A DNA stretch of 64,000 nucleotides, from assembly GCA_963070105.1 (NCBI GenBank), contig OY718806.1, positions 6,531,865-6,595,864 of the forward strand. Direction: 5' to 3'. The DNA is from Litomosoides sigmodontis (lineage: Eukaryota; Nematoda; Chromadorea; Rhabditida; Onchocercidae). Below, one piece after another: positions 29,741-40,608 of the stretch. A program made the translations under genes and the position numbers. The notes below the pieces were generated by a model. It was not told the DNA's origin, ran no database searches, and was given only the letters and a program-made list of their open reading frames with translations. Each line of letters begins with the position of its first letter. The stretch's first letter is position 1.

Positions 29741-32700
29741 ATGCTGCCCTTCAGTGACAGCAAGAGCGGTATGATTGGCCTTGATAAGGTTACTTTTTTC
29801 TCACAAATTAATGTAACTTATAATCAGTGAACTTATGTACTGTTTTTGGTTCTCAAAAAATGCAAGATCAAGTATCAATATCAAAAAAAATACAACAACA
29901 AATATCAAACACTTATTTAGGTTACCTGCTAATGCATCACTTAACCGACATTCCTATCCACTCACATTCAACAGATTTCATGCAGCACACATAAAAATTT
30001 GCAGCACACATAAAAACAGCAGCACACATAAAAATTTCCGGTTTACTAACTACTGGTATATGTAAAGCAAAATTAAATGGCAAAAAACATACTTTTGTAT
30101 AAGTAACATTTAAAATCCCATGCTCCATCGTCCAGTACTTTTGTTTTAATTTGTTTGTTTTTTAGGAACATATCCAGAAAATAATCAGTGAAAATACCAG
30201 CCCAGATTTTGAAGAGTATGCGAAGAAAAAGAAAGAGAAAATCGATGCTAGGATAAAACGTTATGAGAATATGATGGCTAAATTTACTCAAAATCAGATT
30301 CTCCAAGCTCAGGCTGAAGTTGATTTCCTTCATCGTTTATGATTGATATTCTGTCACGTTTTGTGTACATGTTATGATGGAGTTTTAACGGATCATTTAC
30401 GATGCACTGTAAACTGCGTAGTTTAGATGGATGTTTTGGTGGGCGCATTGGAAAAAGAACGTGATCTTTCTCGTTATGCTGTTCATATTGATATGGATGC
30501 ATTTTATGCAGCTGTTGAAATGAGAGATGATCCTTCGCTGCGCAATATTCCAATGGCCGTCGGTTCGAATTCGATGCTTGTATGTGTATTATTCTCTTGA
30601 TACATATATGTTTATCATTATAATATACTAATATGGAATAAGTAGAGGAATTGTTGGCCCGTTTTATGAAGTGTTTTTACTCTCAGTCAATTTTTTTGAG
30701 AGTAGAGCTGGCAAATTTTTGTACAGATGTAATACTTATGGATAGTTGCTGTGCTAACTTCTGAACAGCATAATACTTTCTTTGATCTTGATCTAGTTAT
30801 AGCTGTTTATTATATAATGCAATATATTGAAATGGGGAATAAATTTAACATTTTACTCTGCATCATTTTCAGACAGAAATTAGAATTTAATAAGAAGTTT
30901 AAGAACACCGTTATATGAATGCTGTTTTGTAGTCACTAGTTCGATCCTTTCCAGAGTACATCAAACTATGCAGCTCGTCGCTTTGGCGTCCGTTCTGCTA
31001 TGCCTGGCTTCATTGCAAAGAAGTTGTGTCCCCAGCTGAAAATCGTTCGTGGTTCTTTTAGCAAATATCGTGAAGCAAGTTCAGTAGTGAGTATTTTAAA
31101 ATCTCTGAGGATTAAATACAGAGAAGCAAAATGCTCTGATGAAAAACCAAGAGCTTTCAATACCCAATTTTCAGATCAGGAAAATATTTAAGGACTATGA
31201 TCCTGACTTTTATGCGGATGGCTTGGATGAAGCATATATCGATTTAACAGCCTACATCCAAAATCGAGTTCGTACTGGCTCAGGTACACAACTGGTTACT
31301 GTGTTGTTGATTATTTTTCCTATATTTTAAAGGTACATTTTTTAGCCGAGCACGAACGAATTCGATATATGGGTGAGTGCATTTGTCGGCTGCCTTTGGT
31401 TGCGGAAAACGAGATAAGCGACTTGAACGATGCTGAAATTACTGAAGAGATATGCGCAAAATGCAAAAAAAGACGCAAATGTATACGTGATCGCGTCACC
31501 TTCGGAGTAGATATTGATGAAGTACGTGTTTCACACTTTTTTTGTTTTTGTTGATACAAAAGTATTTTAACATTTGGAAATGTATTTTTTGGCAAAACAA
31601 TTTTTGCAGGTTGTTCGCGAAATGCGATTCCGAATAGAACAAGCAGTGGGTTTAACTTGCAGTGCAGGTACAGTTAGTGGTTATAATATTTTGTCGTTAA
31701 ATTCATTAGTTTGTTGGGAAAAAGTGAATGCAAAGTGTGCAGGCTAAATGTGTTTTAAAAGTAAGATTCGTGATACGAAAATCGGAACGTGGGCTTAATG
31801 AGCTGGTATGGAAAAAGCCATTAGCTGATAACTTAGTTGAAGTCTGCACGTACATTTTGCTATGTGCTGCTCCTATCATTCAAAATCTGAAAGGTGTTAG
31901 GAGGAAATGTCTGCTTGTCATATTTCTTCATGTAAACCAAATATTTTAGGAATCGCGCCAAATTTTCTGTTAGCCAAGGTATGTTCTGTTATCAATAAAC
32001 CAAACGGGCAGTATCGTCTTTTGAATGAAAGAGAAGCCGTATTGGCTTTCTTGAAGGATCTTCCAATACGTAAGGTAATTTTATTACATAGATATATAAA
32101 TCCGTTAAATTTTACAAATGAACTTGTTGTTTTATCCACTACCGCTTCTAAAAGACATTTTCATATAACAGTGTCAGCTTATGCTTCAGATAAATGGAAT
32201 TGGACCTGTAACGGAAGCAGTTTTAAAAGGAATAGGTTTGGAGAAATGTGGTGATTTATATGAAAGTCGAGGGATAATCAGTCTGCTTTTCACACAACTC
32301 AATTACGAATATTTTTTGCGAATTGCTCTTGGTGTATCTCACGTGTTCAATGCCGGTCGCAAAACAGAACGGAAAAGTATCAGCACAGAAAGAACATTCC
32401 ATCCTACCAGAGACCTTGGAGCTCTTCTGGACGTAATAATGCTCGACAGATATATTCTTTAATCGTAGTTATTTGTAACACCTAGTTAAAGAAAAGTGAA
32501 ACATAGGTATTATGCTGTTCAGGTTGGTGATTTCGCAACCTATCTTTCACACATTATAGACGTTAGAGGGTCTCTGCAACGAACTTATTGATTCTTTGCC
32601 TGATCATAGAATTCGAGGAGGACGCACAGTTACTGTAAAAATGAAGTTCTCGACATTTGATGTAATTACAAGATGCTCCAGGTACCAGATAATTTGATAT

Positions 32701-33597
32701 CATGCCCTCTAGACCATAATGCTTTTATGACTGATTTCAAATATTCCATAAGTAGATAAAAATTTTCTCTACATTACTGATATTACTGTAAAAACCTTAA
32801 CTATATAGTTTTTCAGTGTAAATTACGTAATTTGTGATGTAGATCACCTGTTTGCTTTATGTTCCAAGTTTGTGCGTGGAGAAATACACGATGGTGATCA
32901 CAATAACAAATATTTGCGACTACTTGGTGTACGGTTAGCTCGTCTAGTCTTCGAAAACCAGAAAGTATGTTCTCAATGTTTGTGTTATATTTTTTTTGAT
33001 CACTTTATTACATTAAATTTCACCAGGCTGAATCATCAAACCCGCTGCAACTATTCTGGAATCGAAGAGAAACGAAATCGGCATCGGTGGAATGTATTAA
33101 TAATGCGCCAAATAATGATCCTTTATCCTCAACTTTAAAATTCGATGAAAATTTCGACGCTGGTGATGGATTATGTGGTGCTTCCACAGAAGTGGTTAAT
33201 TTGGGTGAACTACAACCTTGCCCGATTTGCAAAGTCGCACTGCCAAGAGAGCTGGGTTTGGTGAATCGACATATTGACGAATGCTTAAATAGGTCCAGAA
33301 ATTGATATAAGCATTTAAATGTCTCTGCTGACACTTTTGTCGCTGCGATCAAGTTGTCAGATTTAGTCCTTTGGTTTTGTGGCTGATATGATTTTAGTCC
33401 CAGGCAATTGCAATATTCTTTTCAGACAGACAATAAATGAACTGCTGGTTGCACAAAATACTAGCAAAGCGGCGGTGGAATATGGGAGTGAGAAAGATAA
33501 GATGCCAAAGAAAAGGTCGATGAAAAGAAAAGTGCCAAATAAGATAGCTAAGAATTCATTGGAAAATTATTTGATCAGAAGGCCAATAAACATGTGA
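29741..33597 (+). CDS. polk-1: DNA polymerase kappa (Y-family translesion polymerase)
   Basis: Thirteen phase-matched exons: 29741-29788, 30166-30318, 30427-30579, 30955-31086, 31175-31283, 31346-31521, 31610-31667, 31950-32074, 32190-32432, 32560-32681, 32817-32964, 33027-33292 and 33426-33597, for 634 residues. Start Met precedes [10 protein letters not shown], which matches the start of the vertebrate N-clasp. The catalytic carboxylates are present in [13 protein letters not shown] (Asp89) and GLDEAYIDL (Asp180, Glu181). Also seen are [44 protein letters not shown] (the helix-hairpin-helix region), [11 protein letters not shown] and [19 protein letters not shown] of the little-finger domain. 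A UBZ zinc finger follows (Cys554, Cys557, His571, Cys575), then a Lys/Arg-rich tail with a PIP-like [10 protein letters not shown]. One UBZ is present where mammals have two. A cysteine-containing insert at 199-257 is described separately. The product bypasses minor-groove lesions in the nucleus. Confidence 0.97.
29982..30037. repeat. Three-copy 18-19 bp tandem repeat in first polk-1 intron
   Basis: Units 29982-30000, 30001-30018 and 30019-30037 all start GCAGCACACATAAAAA. Copies one and three are identical and copy two differs at its end. It lies about 130 bp upstream of the exon 2 acceptor. Confidence 0.9.
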
Positions 33598-34753
33598 TTG
33601 ATGTTTCGCTGATCTGACAAATTGCACATGGTTTCCTGACAAATAACCTGACAAATCACACATATTTTTTTTACTTGTAAATAATAGGTATCGATTTACC
33701 TGATTTAGGGATAAATTACAAAAGCAACAAACAGTTCTAATGATTAAATGTCTGCATGCAAGTTTTCCTGGACAGGGTCTAAGGTTAGGATCCCTGGAAG
33801 TTTGGAGTACTGTTACCTGCAGAAGTAAAAAGTTGCAAATGTTCTGCACACGGATTTGAATCCCGGTTTCGAACTCAAGAGAAGGTAAGCGAATCGTGCA
33901 GAGATGCCGGAACCTGCGAGAAAGCAATAGTAATGATCGCTCATATCGATAATCGTTCTTGCATCGCTGCTTCGTTACATACATTTCCAGCATTCAGTTC
34001 GGTAATCATCCACGAAAGCAAACGACTATTCGCTCTTGTCTCCTATTTCTAGCGAGATGGAGCTCGACTTACTAAACTGTGGAGAGCAATTATGTCCGTC
34101 GCTATTATCAGACCCTAAATTGCTTTGCATGCTTGCAGCAGAACCAGATACACTGGATTCTTGGTCAAACAATAAACTTCTTAGTGTGGAATAATACTAA
34201 TATGGTGGCCGCACGGCAATATTTCTCCTTGCATGAAACATTTCGGGCATTTGAATAAGGTTTGCACTGTTCAGTTCGACTTCAGCAACGTACGCTTAAA
34301 TATCAAATTATCGCAACGCGAGAATAAACCAACTAGCGCTGCAAAACTAGTTCTATTGTAGCGGAAAGGTCACTGCCGATAATTGACTTGATGGTGCCAC
34401 ACTCCGGTTAGGTTACTGTGTAGCACCATGACCCTCCGCAGATAATCTTACTCCAATTTCAATGCATCTAGGTATCAGTCAACACCGCAATACAAGTGTG
34501 CATGCTTATATATATAGTATGGTAGAATTACTTGCCATGCACTTTAAAAAGCAGATTTATTCTGAAAATACGGGTCAAAACAGACACATACTTAAACTGA
34601 AAAGAAAAGCAAAACGTGACAACGAGATTAAAGTGCCACGGAATACGTCAACACCGTAGTTACACCAATGTATGAGTAATCGGGCCACAAGTAAACTTTT
34701 GAAACGGATCACAACAACACAATGGGTATACGCCTAAAGCACGTTGAAGTCAT
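33598..34753. other. Convergent spacer between polk-1 and the RRM gene
   Basis: Contains the 3' flanks of two converging genes. A 145-codon minus-strand frame (33556-33993) overlaps the end of the polk-1 coding sequence antisense; it has no domain and no splice pattern, so I do not call it a gene. Nothing else is supported. Confidence 0.5.
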
Positions 34754-35521
34754 TTATCGCGAAATAGCACGGTCGACGCGAAGCTGACGTCCCATAAATT
34801 CCGCATGGTTCATACTTCCAACAGCTTGCTCCGCCGCTGCTTCTGTTTCAAATTCGCAGAAACCGAAGCCACGCGGACGTCCTGTGTCTCGATCCAACAC
34901 GATACGCACGCTGGTTACCGGGCCAACTTGCCAAAAGAAATTCGCCACATCTTCCTCTCTTGCACTGTAAGGCAAGTTTCCAACTGAAAACCAAGAACTC
35001 TAAGATTTCAAAAAGTGGGACGTACAATCACTCCTCACAAAATCTGTATCCTTAGTTTACAACAGAATGTATGAAGATGTCGGTGTTTGTATCATTAAAA
35101 AAATGTGCTGTGAACGTTTGAAATGCACCGCATACCTAACCTAGTTCCTACCACGCTTTGTCGTTTAAAAGTCTTTATGCATATTCCTTATGAATCACAT
35201 CAGATCAGGAGATGCAGTTAAGATGGATGTATCTAAGCAAAACACCTGTCCGCCATAAACCACCTTTGCTAACGGGATTTTAAGACTCCCTCAACTCTCC
35301 ACTAGTGTCCTCCTGCTCAGTAACGAATTACCTATTCACACCTTAATTACGATATTGTTAGAATAGCGTGGCACTATTAGCTCAAACGGTTGCAAGCTGG
35401 TAGAGCCACACAAAGTCGGAAACTGCTTTCCCTATAACGGTCTTGTGCATTCCTCAGTTAGGAATTATTTCGTATAGAAAATAGAATGGCAATAAAACCG
35501 ACCAAATACTGAGCGAGACAT
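34754..35521 (-). CDS. Small single-RRM RNA-binding protein
   Basis: Two minus-strand exons: 35521-35503 (ATG to TTT G) and 34983-34754, giving an 82-residue protein that is almost exactly one RRM. It starts MSRSVFVGNLPYSAREEDV (RNP2 is VFVGNL), followed by VTSVRIVLDRDTGRPRGF with RNP1 RGFGFCEF, and ends GRQLRVDRAISR then TAA. The phase-1 junction recreates the Val codon of RNP2. The RRM is closest in pattern to that of the cleavage stimulation factor CstF-64 and to the short nematode R06C1.4-type proteins. The long Pro/Gly-rich and hinge regions of CstF-64 are absent, so it is more likely a stand-alone small RRM protein. Weak donors inside the last codons leave open a longer form. Binding target is unknown. 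Confidence 0.8.
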
Positions 35522-36754
35522 GATCTCCGAAACCAGACGAGAAACGCAAACGACCCGAGAACTAAAAAAAACTTCTGAATAGGTGACGATCGTAAGCACA
35601 AAACATGGTCATCAAGCCACGTACTTAAAGCATGCAGATTCAGAGGAAGCTTAGCAATGTAGACACAGCCCACCACCTTGGACCCTCGCCTTCCCAATTT
35701 TCGACCGATTTCACAACAATTACAACGAAAAAGCCAGCAACGATGGATGGATGAATGGAGCAGCGAGGACTACCTCACACCAACTACACCACTGCCACTC
35801 CAACTGCACCGAATGACGAAATCGCCACCGCACGCGAAGCCCTAAAATGGCGAATGACTGAGAGGAGGAAGGCGGTACGCTGCGCTTTCGATCGATCGCC
35901 CAAAAAACGCCGTTTCTCTTCCGCTGCCACTCACCGATACACGCAGACTGATCGAGGACTGCTGAAAAAGACTATGGATGGAGTTAGGACAGATTGCTAT
36001 AGTAGACGTAGACACAGGCGTGGATGAGTGTGAGGGGTGAAGCGAGGATGCAAATCATTCACGACATGAGCGCTATGGTGAGAGAAGTGGATCCTTGTGA
36101 GCTTGTGGCTTCTTTCGTGTGCTTTTCATACGATTCTAATTAACGTTCCGTACATCCGTTCCTCCCACTCATATAGACTTTGGTGGAAAAAGTCTTGGCT
36201 GTTACGTACGTTATGCACTGAGGGATTCTCGTTGATGTCAGAAGCATAAACTTACGGAAAACGTGATGTGAAAACAGAAATTTCTGCATTTTATTAACAT
36301 TTCTTTCTAGTAACTTATAAGCATGACATGCATCAGGCAGTATCATTTTGCATTTCACCTACGCTACGATTAAGCTGAAGAGATCGAAAAGGCCAAATTC
36401 AGCTATGCGTCTTTCCTTCCTGTTAACCATGCTTATAGACGAGCTACACGTACCGGCAATGCCCACAAAACACAGTGAGCGACGCAAACTACAAGGCAGA
36501 AATGACGGACGGAATCTTTTCAGTAATCAGACACTTCTCACACTTAATTTGAACTCCTTATAACATTGCAGAAGAGACAAACCGGATTTCGATGACAAAT
36601 CAGGACAGATTGTAATGAGATGTACATGTTCATAATGCCAACCCTTCATCAACATGAAGTTAAAAGTTCTCAGAAAAAAGATTCTCCGTGCTAAATATGA
36701 AGCCAGTATCCTTCTTACTTTTGTTTCTATGCGCGACAACTGGAAGGCAATGGT
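35522..36754. promoter_or_regulatory. Upstream region of the RRM gene and 3' flank of HSCB
   Basis: About 1.2 kb between two minus-strand genes. A plus-strand frame over 35755-36027 is Arg-rich and starts 234 bp from the RRM gene start, but has no domain or splice sites, so I leave it out. No promoter element is recognisable. Confidence 0.45.
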
Positions 36755-38421
36755 TTATTCATTATCTATAATTTTACTTGACAAACTGCTCTTCAAACGG
36801 TGATAAAATGTTAGTTTGAATAAAGCCTCCTTCGCTTTTCCAAGCTGATTTGTTTCAATGCTGTTCTTGAATTCCTTTCCTAACATCCGAGTCTTATTTT
36901 CCACATTATTCAACAAAATCTTCAGTTCCTTTGAATCATTACACGCCACTACCAATTCATTCAGTTCCATCATTTCTACCAAAAAATCTGTGTTGTCAAT
37001 TGCATCTAAAAACAGTATCACAGTTACTGAATTCACGGTTAATGGAAAAAAAGTTAAACCTCCCGAAGTGTTTGGTTGTAAACGACCAGCCAATACATTA
37101 CAGTGAGACCCGGGGAAACCAAAAGAAAAAAAATTCGTAAATCACAAACTGGGCCCCGCACTAATCAATAGTTAATAATTACAACGACTTGAAGAAAAAT
37201 ACATTCGTCATCGAGTGGCTCCCCTTTCAGTGTGAGTAAATATTTCGCCCTCTCCAACGGTTCTGTCAATGTTTTGTAAGCTTCATTAAGATATCGTGAA
37301 CACTTTTCAGATATTTCTTTTTCTTCCTGCAAAACGAATTAACTGTTGTGAACATAATTTGTATATAAATTTCGGCTCGAATGGAATTAAAAATGAGAAG
37401 GTACGCATGAAAGTGACACAAAATCGGGTAGAATTTGAAAAACTTGATCAGGTAATCATTTTTATCAAAAATAAGCTCAAAATAGCATGAAATGAGCAAT
37501 AATCACCTCGCCCTCAATAAGGAAAAAATCTTTTCGCTTATAAGAAGTTAGTACAAATAAGTTTTTTTCTTTTATGCAAACCTTATAGGAATAAATGCGG
37601 AGTTTTCAAAAGCCTATAAATTACATAAATTACGATTTAAAAATGTTACTTGAGAACACTTTGAAAATTTGTCAGGATGAACAACTGACTGCAGTTTGAG
37701 GAAATTTATCTTCAGTAATGAAAGATCAATATCAAATCTAGGAAATAGTCCCAAACAATCGAAATAACTTCTGCCTTCAACTGGTTGGATTGCTGAACAC
37801 ACTGGACAGAACAACTTTTCCTGTAACAAGCGCTATTTACTTTACCAACATAAAAAGAAGTTGACGAGTTACCACACTAAATCTCTATTAAATTCTTGAG
37901 CCCAGTCTTTCTGATTCTTTGCATTCTGTGGATCACGATAACGAAGTCTTAGTATTGTATGACATGATTAGGGAATGGAAAAGGAATTTCGTCCAAACAG
38001 ATAAGAAATTTAAAAAAATGATTTGGTCTCTGATTCATTTAATTGTATATACCAACTGACTATGATTAGTAAACTCGTCAATATAAAATACCATGGATAA
38101 GGAGAAAAACTATCATTAGCAAATTAAAATCCTCTACCCGCTGAGATATCTTCGAATAGTCTGATCTATCGGGTTGTACCAGGTGTTTTTTTAAAGAATA
38201 GAAACGCACCTTTAAACTTTCAATAGCTTTACGACATCTCCAGCAATCCAAAGTTTCGGTGCATCTTTTTTTGGTTTTACTGGAAATAGAAACAAGCTGC
38301 CATTCAATGGCTCAAATACCGCCTTCACACTCAATTGAAAACTTTAAATTAACATTAAGGGAGTAAGCACTCACCATAGACTGCGTGAGGGAACACCTTG
38401 TCTTAATCGAAGCAAATACAT
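36755..38421 (-). CDS. HSCB: HSCB, mitochondrial J-domain co-chaperone for iron-sulphur cluster assembly
   Basis: Five minus-strand exons in phase: 38421-38375, 38279-38210, 37820-37650, 37326-37203 and 37005-36755, for 220 residues. The N terminus (MYLLRLRQGVPSRSL) is a basic, amphipathic mitochondrial presequence. A four-cysteine metal-binding module follows, CWRC (28 and 31) and CPVC (44 and 47), as in animal HSCB. The J domain contains SYFDCLGLFPRF and the HPD tripeptide at 87-89 (VVHPDKFS), then NEAYKTLTEPLERAKYLL. The C-terminal helical domain (FLVEMMELNE, LGKAKEALFKLTFYHRL) binds the scaffold protein ISCU. HSCB delivers ISCU to the mitochondrial Hsp70 and stimulates its ATPase. The junction at 37203/37005 uses donor T|GTATTT and is less certain than the rest. 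It lies downstream of the U2B'' gene on the same strand. Confidence 0.93.
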
Positions 38422-39092
38422 CACCAAAAAAGTGAAAGTTGTAGGCCTGATCGCAGGCTCTTTTTCCCGAGCTTGACCGACAACTCAGTAATACTGGAAA
38501 ATCGAGACGGAGATATGGCTTAAAAATGAACCACCAAAAAGAAAATTAGGCATGTAACATTTCAACAGTGCATGAACCGCAACCATTTATACGCTACACC
38601 ACACCAGTCATATCCAGAGAAAATTTATCGATCCCATCAAGAGTTAAGACTTTTACCTCAATTGAATCTCGCAACCGCGCATTATCTAACATCTTTAGAA
38701 AATGATACTCTGGAAAATTTCTTACTACATATACATAAAACCTTAAGTCTCAAATTCCGACACGGCATGTCACAGAGCCAGTCAAAAGAAACCCGACAAA
38801 TGAATTGTTCCAACAAAATGTATTCAAAACTACCAACAATAGTCGAATATACAGTGGCTGCCATTTCAGCGGAAGTGAAAAAAAACGAGGGTTAGACGCC
38901 AACTTTGTAACATTTTATTTCACATACAGTTCATAAGACAGTATAACATTATTCAAATTATACCGTTAACACAAGAAAAACTGAACATTTGGATTGCGTG
39001 CGATTATAGAAATGAAAATGATAATCGCGCATAACGAAAAATATTAAAGGTACGCCAGAGATCAACAAAAAAAAAGAAAGTGACAAAAAAAA
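38422..39092. other. Intercistronic region between U2B'' and HSCB genes
   Basis: About 670 bp between two genes on the minus strand. On that strand it has AATAAA near 38927, probably the U2B'' poly(A) signal, and TTTTCCAG near 38496, a possible splice or trans-splice acceptor upstream of HSCB. The spacing between the two signals is about 430 bp. The plus-strand frame over 38572-38895 has no support. Confidence 0.5.
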
Positions 39093-40589
39093 TCACTTGT
39101 TAGCATAATTGACATACATCGACTGCGAAGGTGTTATCTTGAAATTGTTTAAACCCGCACGAGCTGATGTTGCTTCAGCTTCCGTCTCAAATTCAACGAA
39201 TGCAATATCTGGCCTATTCGGAATGCGTCTTATATCTTTCAGACCAGGATAACTAAAAAACAGAAATTTAAATATCGCACTTAAAATCCTGCATTTACTA
39301 TCACAAAAATTTTAGGCGCCACTTCTACTATAACTAAGAATATTAATATTGAATATATTAATGAAGCTGTTGAACTTTTAAGAAACATGCTTAAAAAAAG
39401 CTTTCTAATAATAAAGAAGCCAAATAACTCCACCGCAAAATACTCTGTTGTATTTCATTTTTTCAAAATTAAGGAGTTGGACCTTACAGACACTTCCAAA
39501 ACTTACGGATTAAAAAGAAGAGAGAGCATTTGCTCTGTTGTCTCCTCGGGAAGATTTGTGCAAAATAGGATTTTATTTGGTGGATTTGTTTTCTCCAGAA
39601 ATTCAGCTTTCCCTGCAGAGGCTTTATCCATACGCATCTAAAATGAAATTAGGTGCAATGGAGCATAGTACGTAATGCAAATCAAATGCCAACGAAACTC
39701 TACCTTTTTACTTTCCCTTACATGACTTGCTTTTTTCCGTTTTTCTCCAGCAATGTGCTTCGTAAGAAGATGTTTTTTTGGACGATCTACATAAGTACCT
39801 TTCGCTTTCGCAATAACGTCAGAATCTTCCCTTGCAAATTGTATTCGCTGCAAAACAAAATATTTAACCATTCTGATGTCCAAATCTCATTGTCTACAGG
39901 ACCAAACATAAATGGATACAATATTAGCTTATTATCATAACGATATATAAAATTGAATACTGCAAAAAGGAAAGCAAAATGTCACGAAAATAAGAAAACA
40001 TTAACAATAATGTTGGTAATTCGAAAATCATAGTATACCAACTGTAAGTAATCAAACTCACCATAGGTTTATCATAAAACGGAAAGCCTTGCATCGCACG
40101 CAAGGCATTCGTCGCTGAACTTATTTCCTTGAATATCACATGTGCCTATAGAAATTAATGCAATAATCAAGCAAGGGGAGCTACACGATAAGATTTCAAT
40201 ACATTTGCATTTTAGTGCAGAAATCAGATCTCATGTTCAACTGACAGAAACGAACTGTCATACGTGAAGCATTCCTAAAGCTTCACAAAAAATAAACCAA
40301 ACCTGTCCACGCATCTTCAATGTTTTGAATGCCATTATATCAATAATCTGGCCAAACTGCGAAAAAATTGCGTAGAGAGCCTTCTTGAGCTCTAAAAAAA
40401 CTCACGCATCGCAGTGTAATTAAAAATTATCCTTCATATGTGATAACTCCCAGTAAATCTATTTCACATGAGCCTATATTTAAAGAAAAACGGAAAGGAC
40501 GAAAGGATGAAAGCGCATAGCCTACCTTCCTTTTTAGTTTTTTCATTAAGATTATTGATATAAATGGTATGGTTTGGTTTTACATCCAT
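39093..40589 (-). CDS. SNRPB2: U1A/U2B''-family snRNP protein with two RRMs
   Basis: Six minus-strand exons in phase: 40589-40526, 40391-40303, 40145-40062, 39847-39704, 39637-39507 and 39252-39093, for 223 residues. RRM1 begins [20 protein letters not shown] (RNP2 IYINNL), continues with [27 protein letters not shown] (RNP1) and [21 protein letters not shown] basic linker follows, then RRM2: [17 protein letters not shown] and [18 protein letters not shown], ending MYVNYANK. This is the classic layout of U1A and U2B'', which bind U1 and U2 snRNA stem-loops in the spliceosome. Linker length and the absence of the long Pro-rich U1A linker favour U2B''. The ATG sits 11 nt after a strong TTTTCAG, suggesting trans-splicing right before the start. 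Confidence 0.95.
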
Positions 40590-40600
40590 AGCAAAAACAC

Positions 40601-40608
40601 CTGAAAAG
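40601..40608 (-). promoter_or_regulatory. Probable spliced-leader trans-splice acceptor of the U2B'' gene
   Basis: On the minus strand the sequence reads CTTTTCAG followed by GTGTTTTTGCT and the start ATG. No coding exon precedes it in this gene, so a nematode spliced leader would be joined here, leaving an 11-nt gene-encoded leader. Confidence 0.55.

Noticed and set aside
33840..33880. GGGATTCAAATCC-like word on the minus strand resembling a tRNA B box
   Set aside because: No matching A box or anticodon arm at the right distance.
33556..33993. Minus-strand frame of 145 codons
   Set aside because: It overlaps the last polk-1 exon antisense. The polk-1 exon is confirmed by phase and family match, and the antisense frame shows no domain.
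35370..35440. tRNA-like D-arm sequence (TAGCTCAAACGGTT followed by GGTAGAGCC)
   Set aside because: The downstream sequence has no TTCRA B box and no acceptor-stem pairing, so no tRNA can be folded.
35755..36027. Plus-strand Arg-rich frame of 90 codons upstream of the RRM gene
   Set aside because: No splice sites, no recognisable domain, and composition typical of a locally GC-richer stretch.
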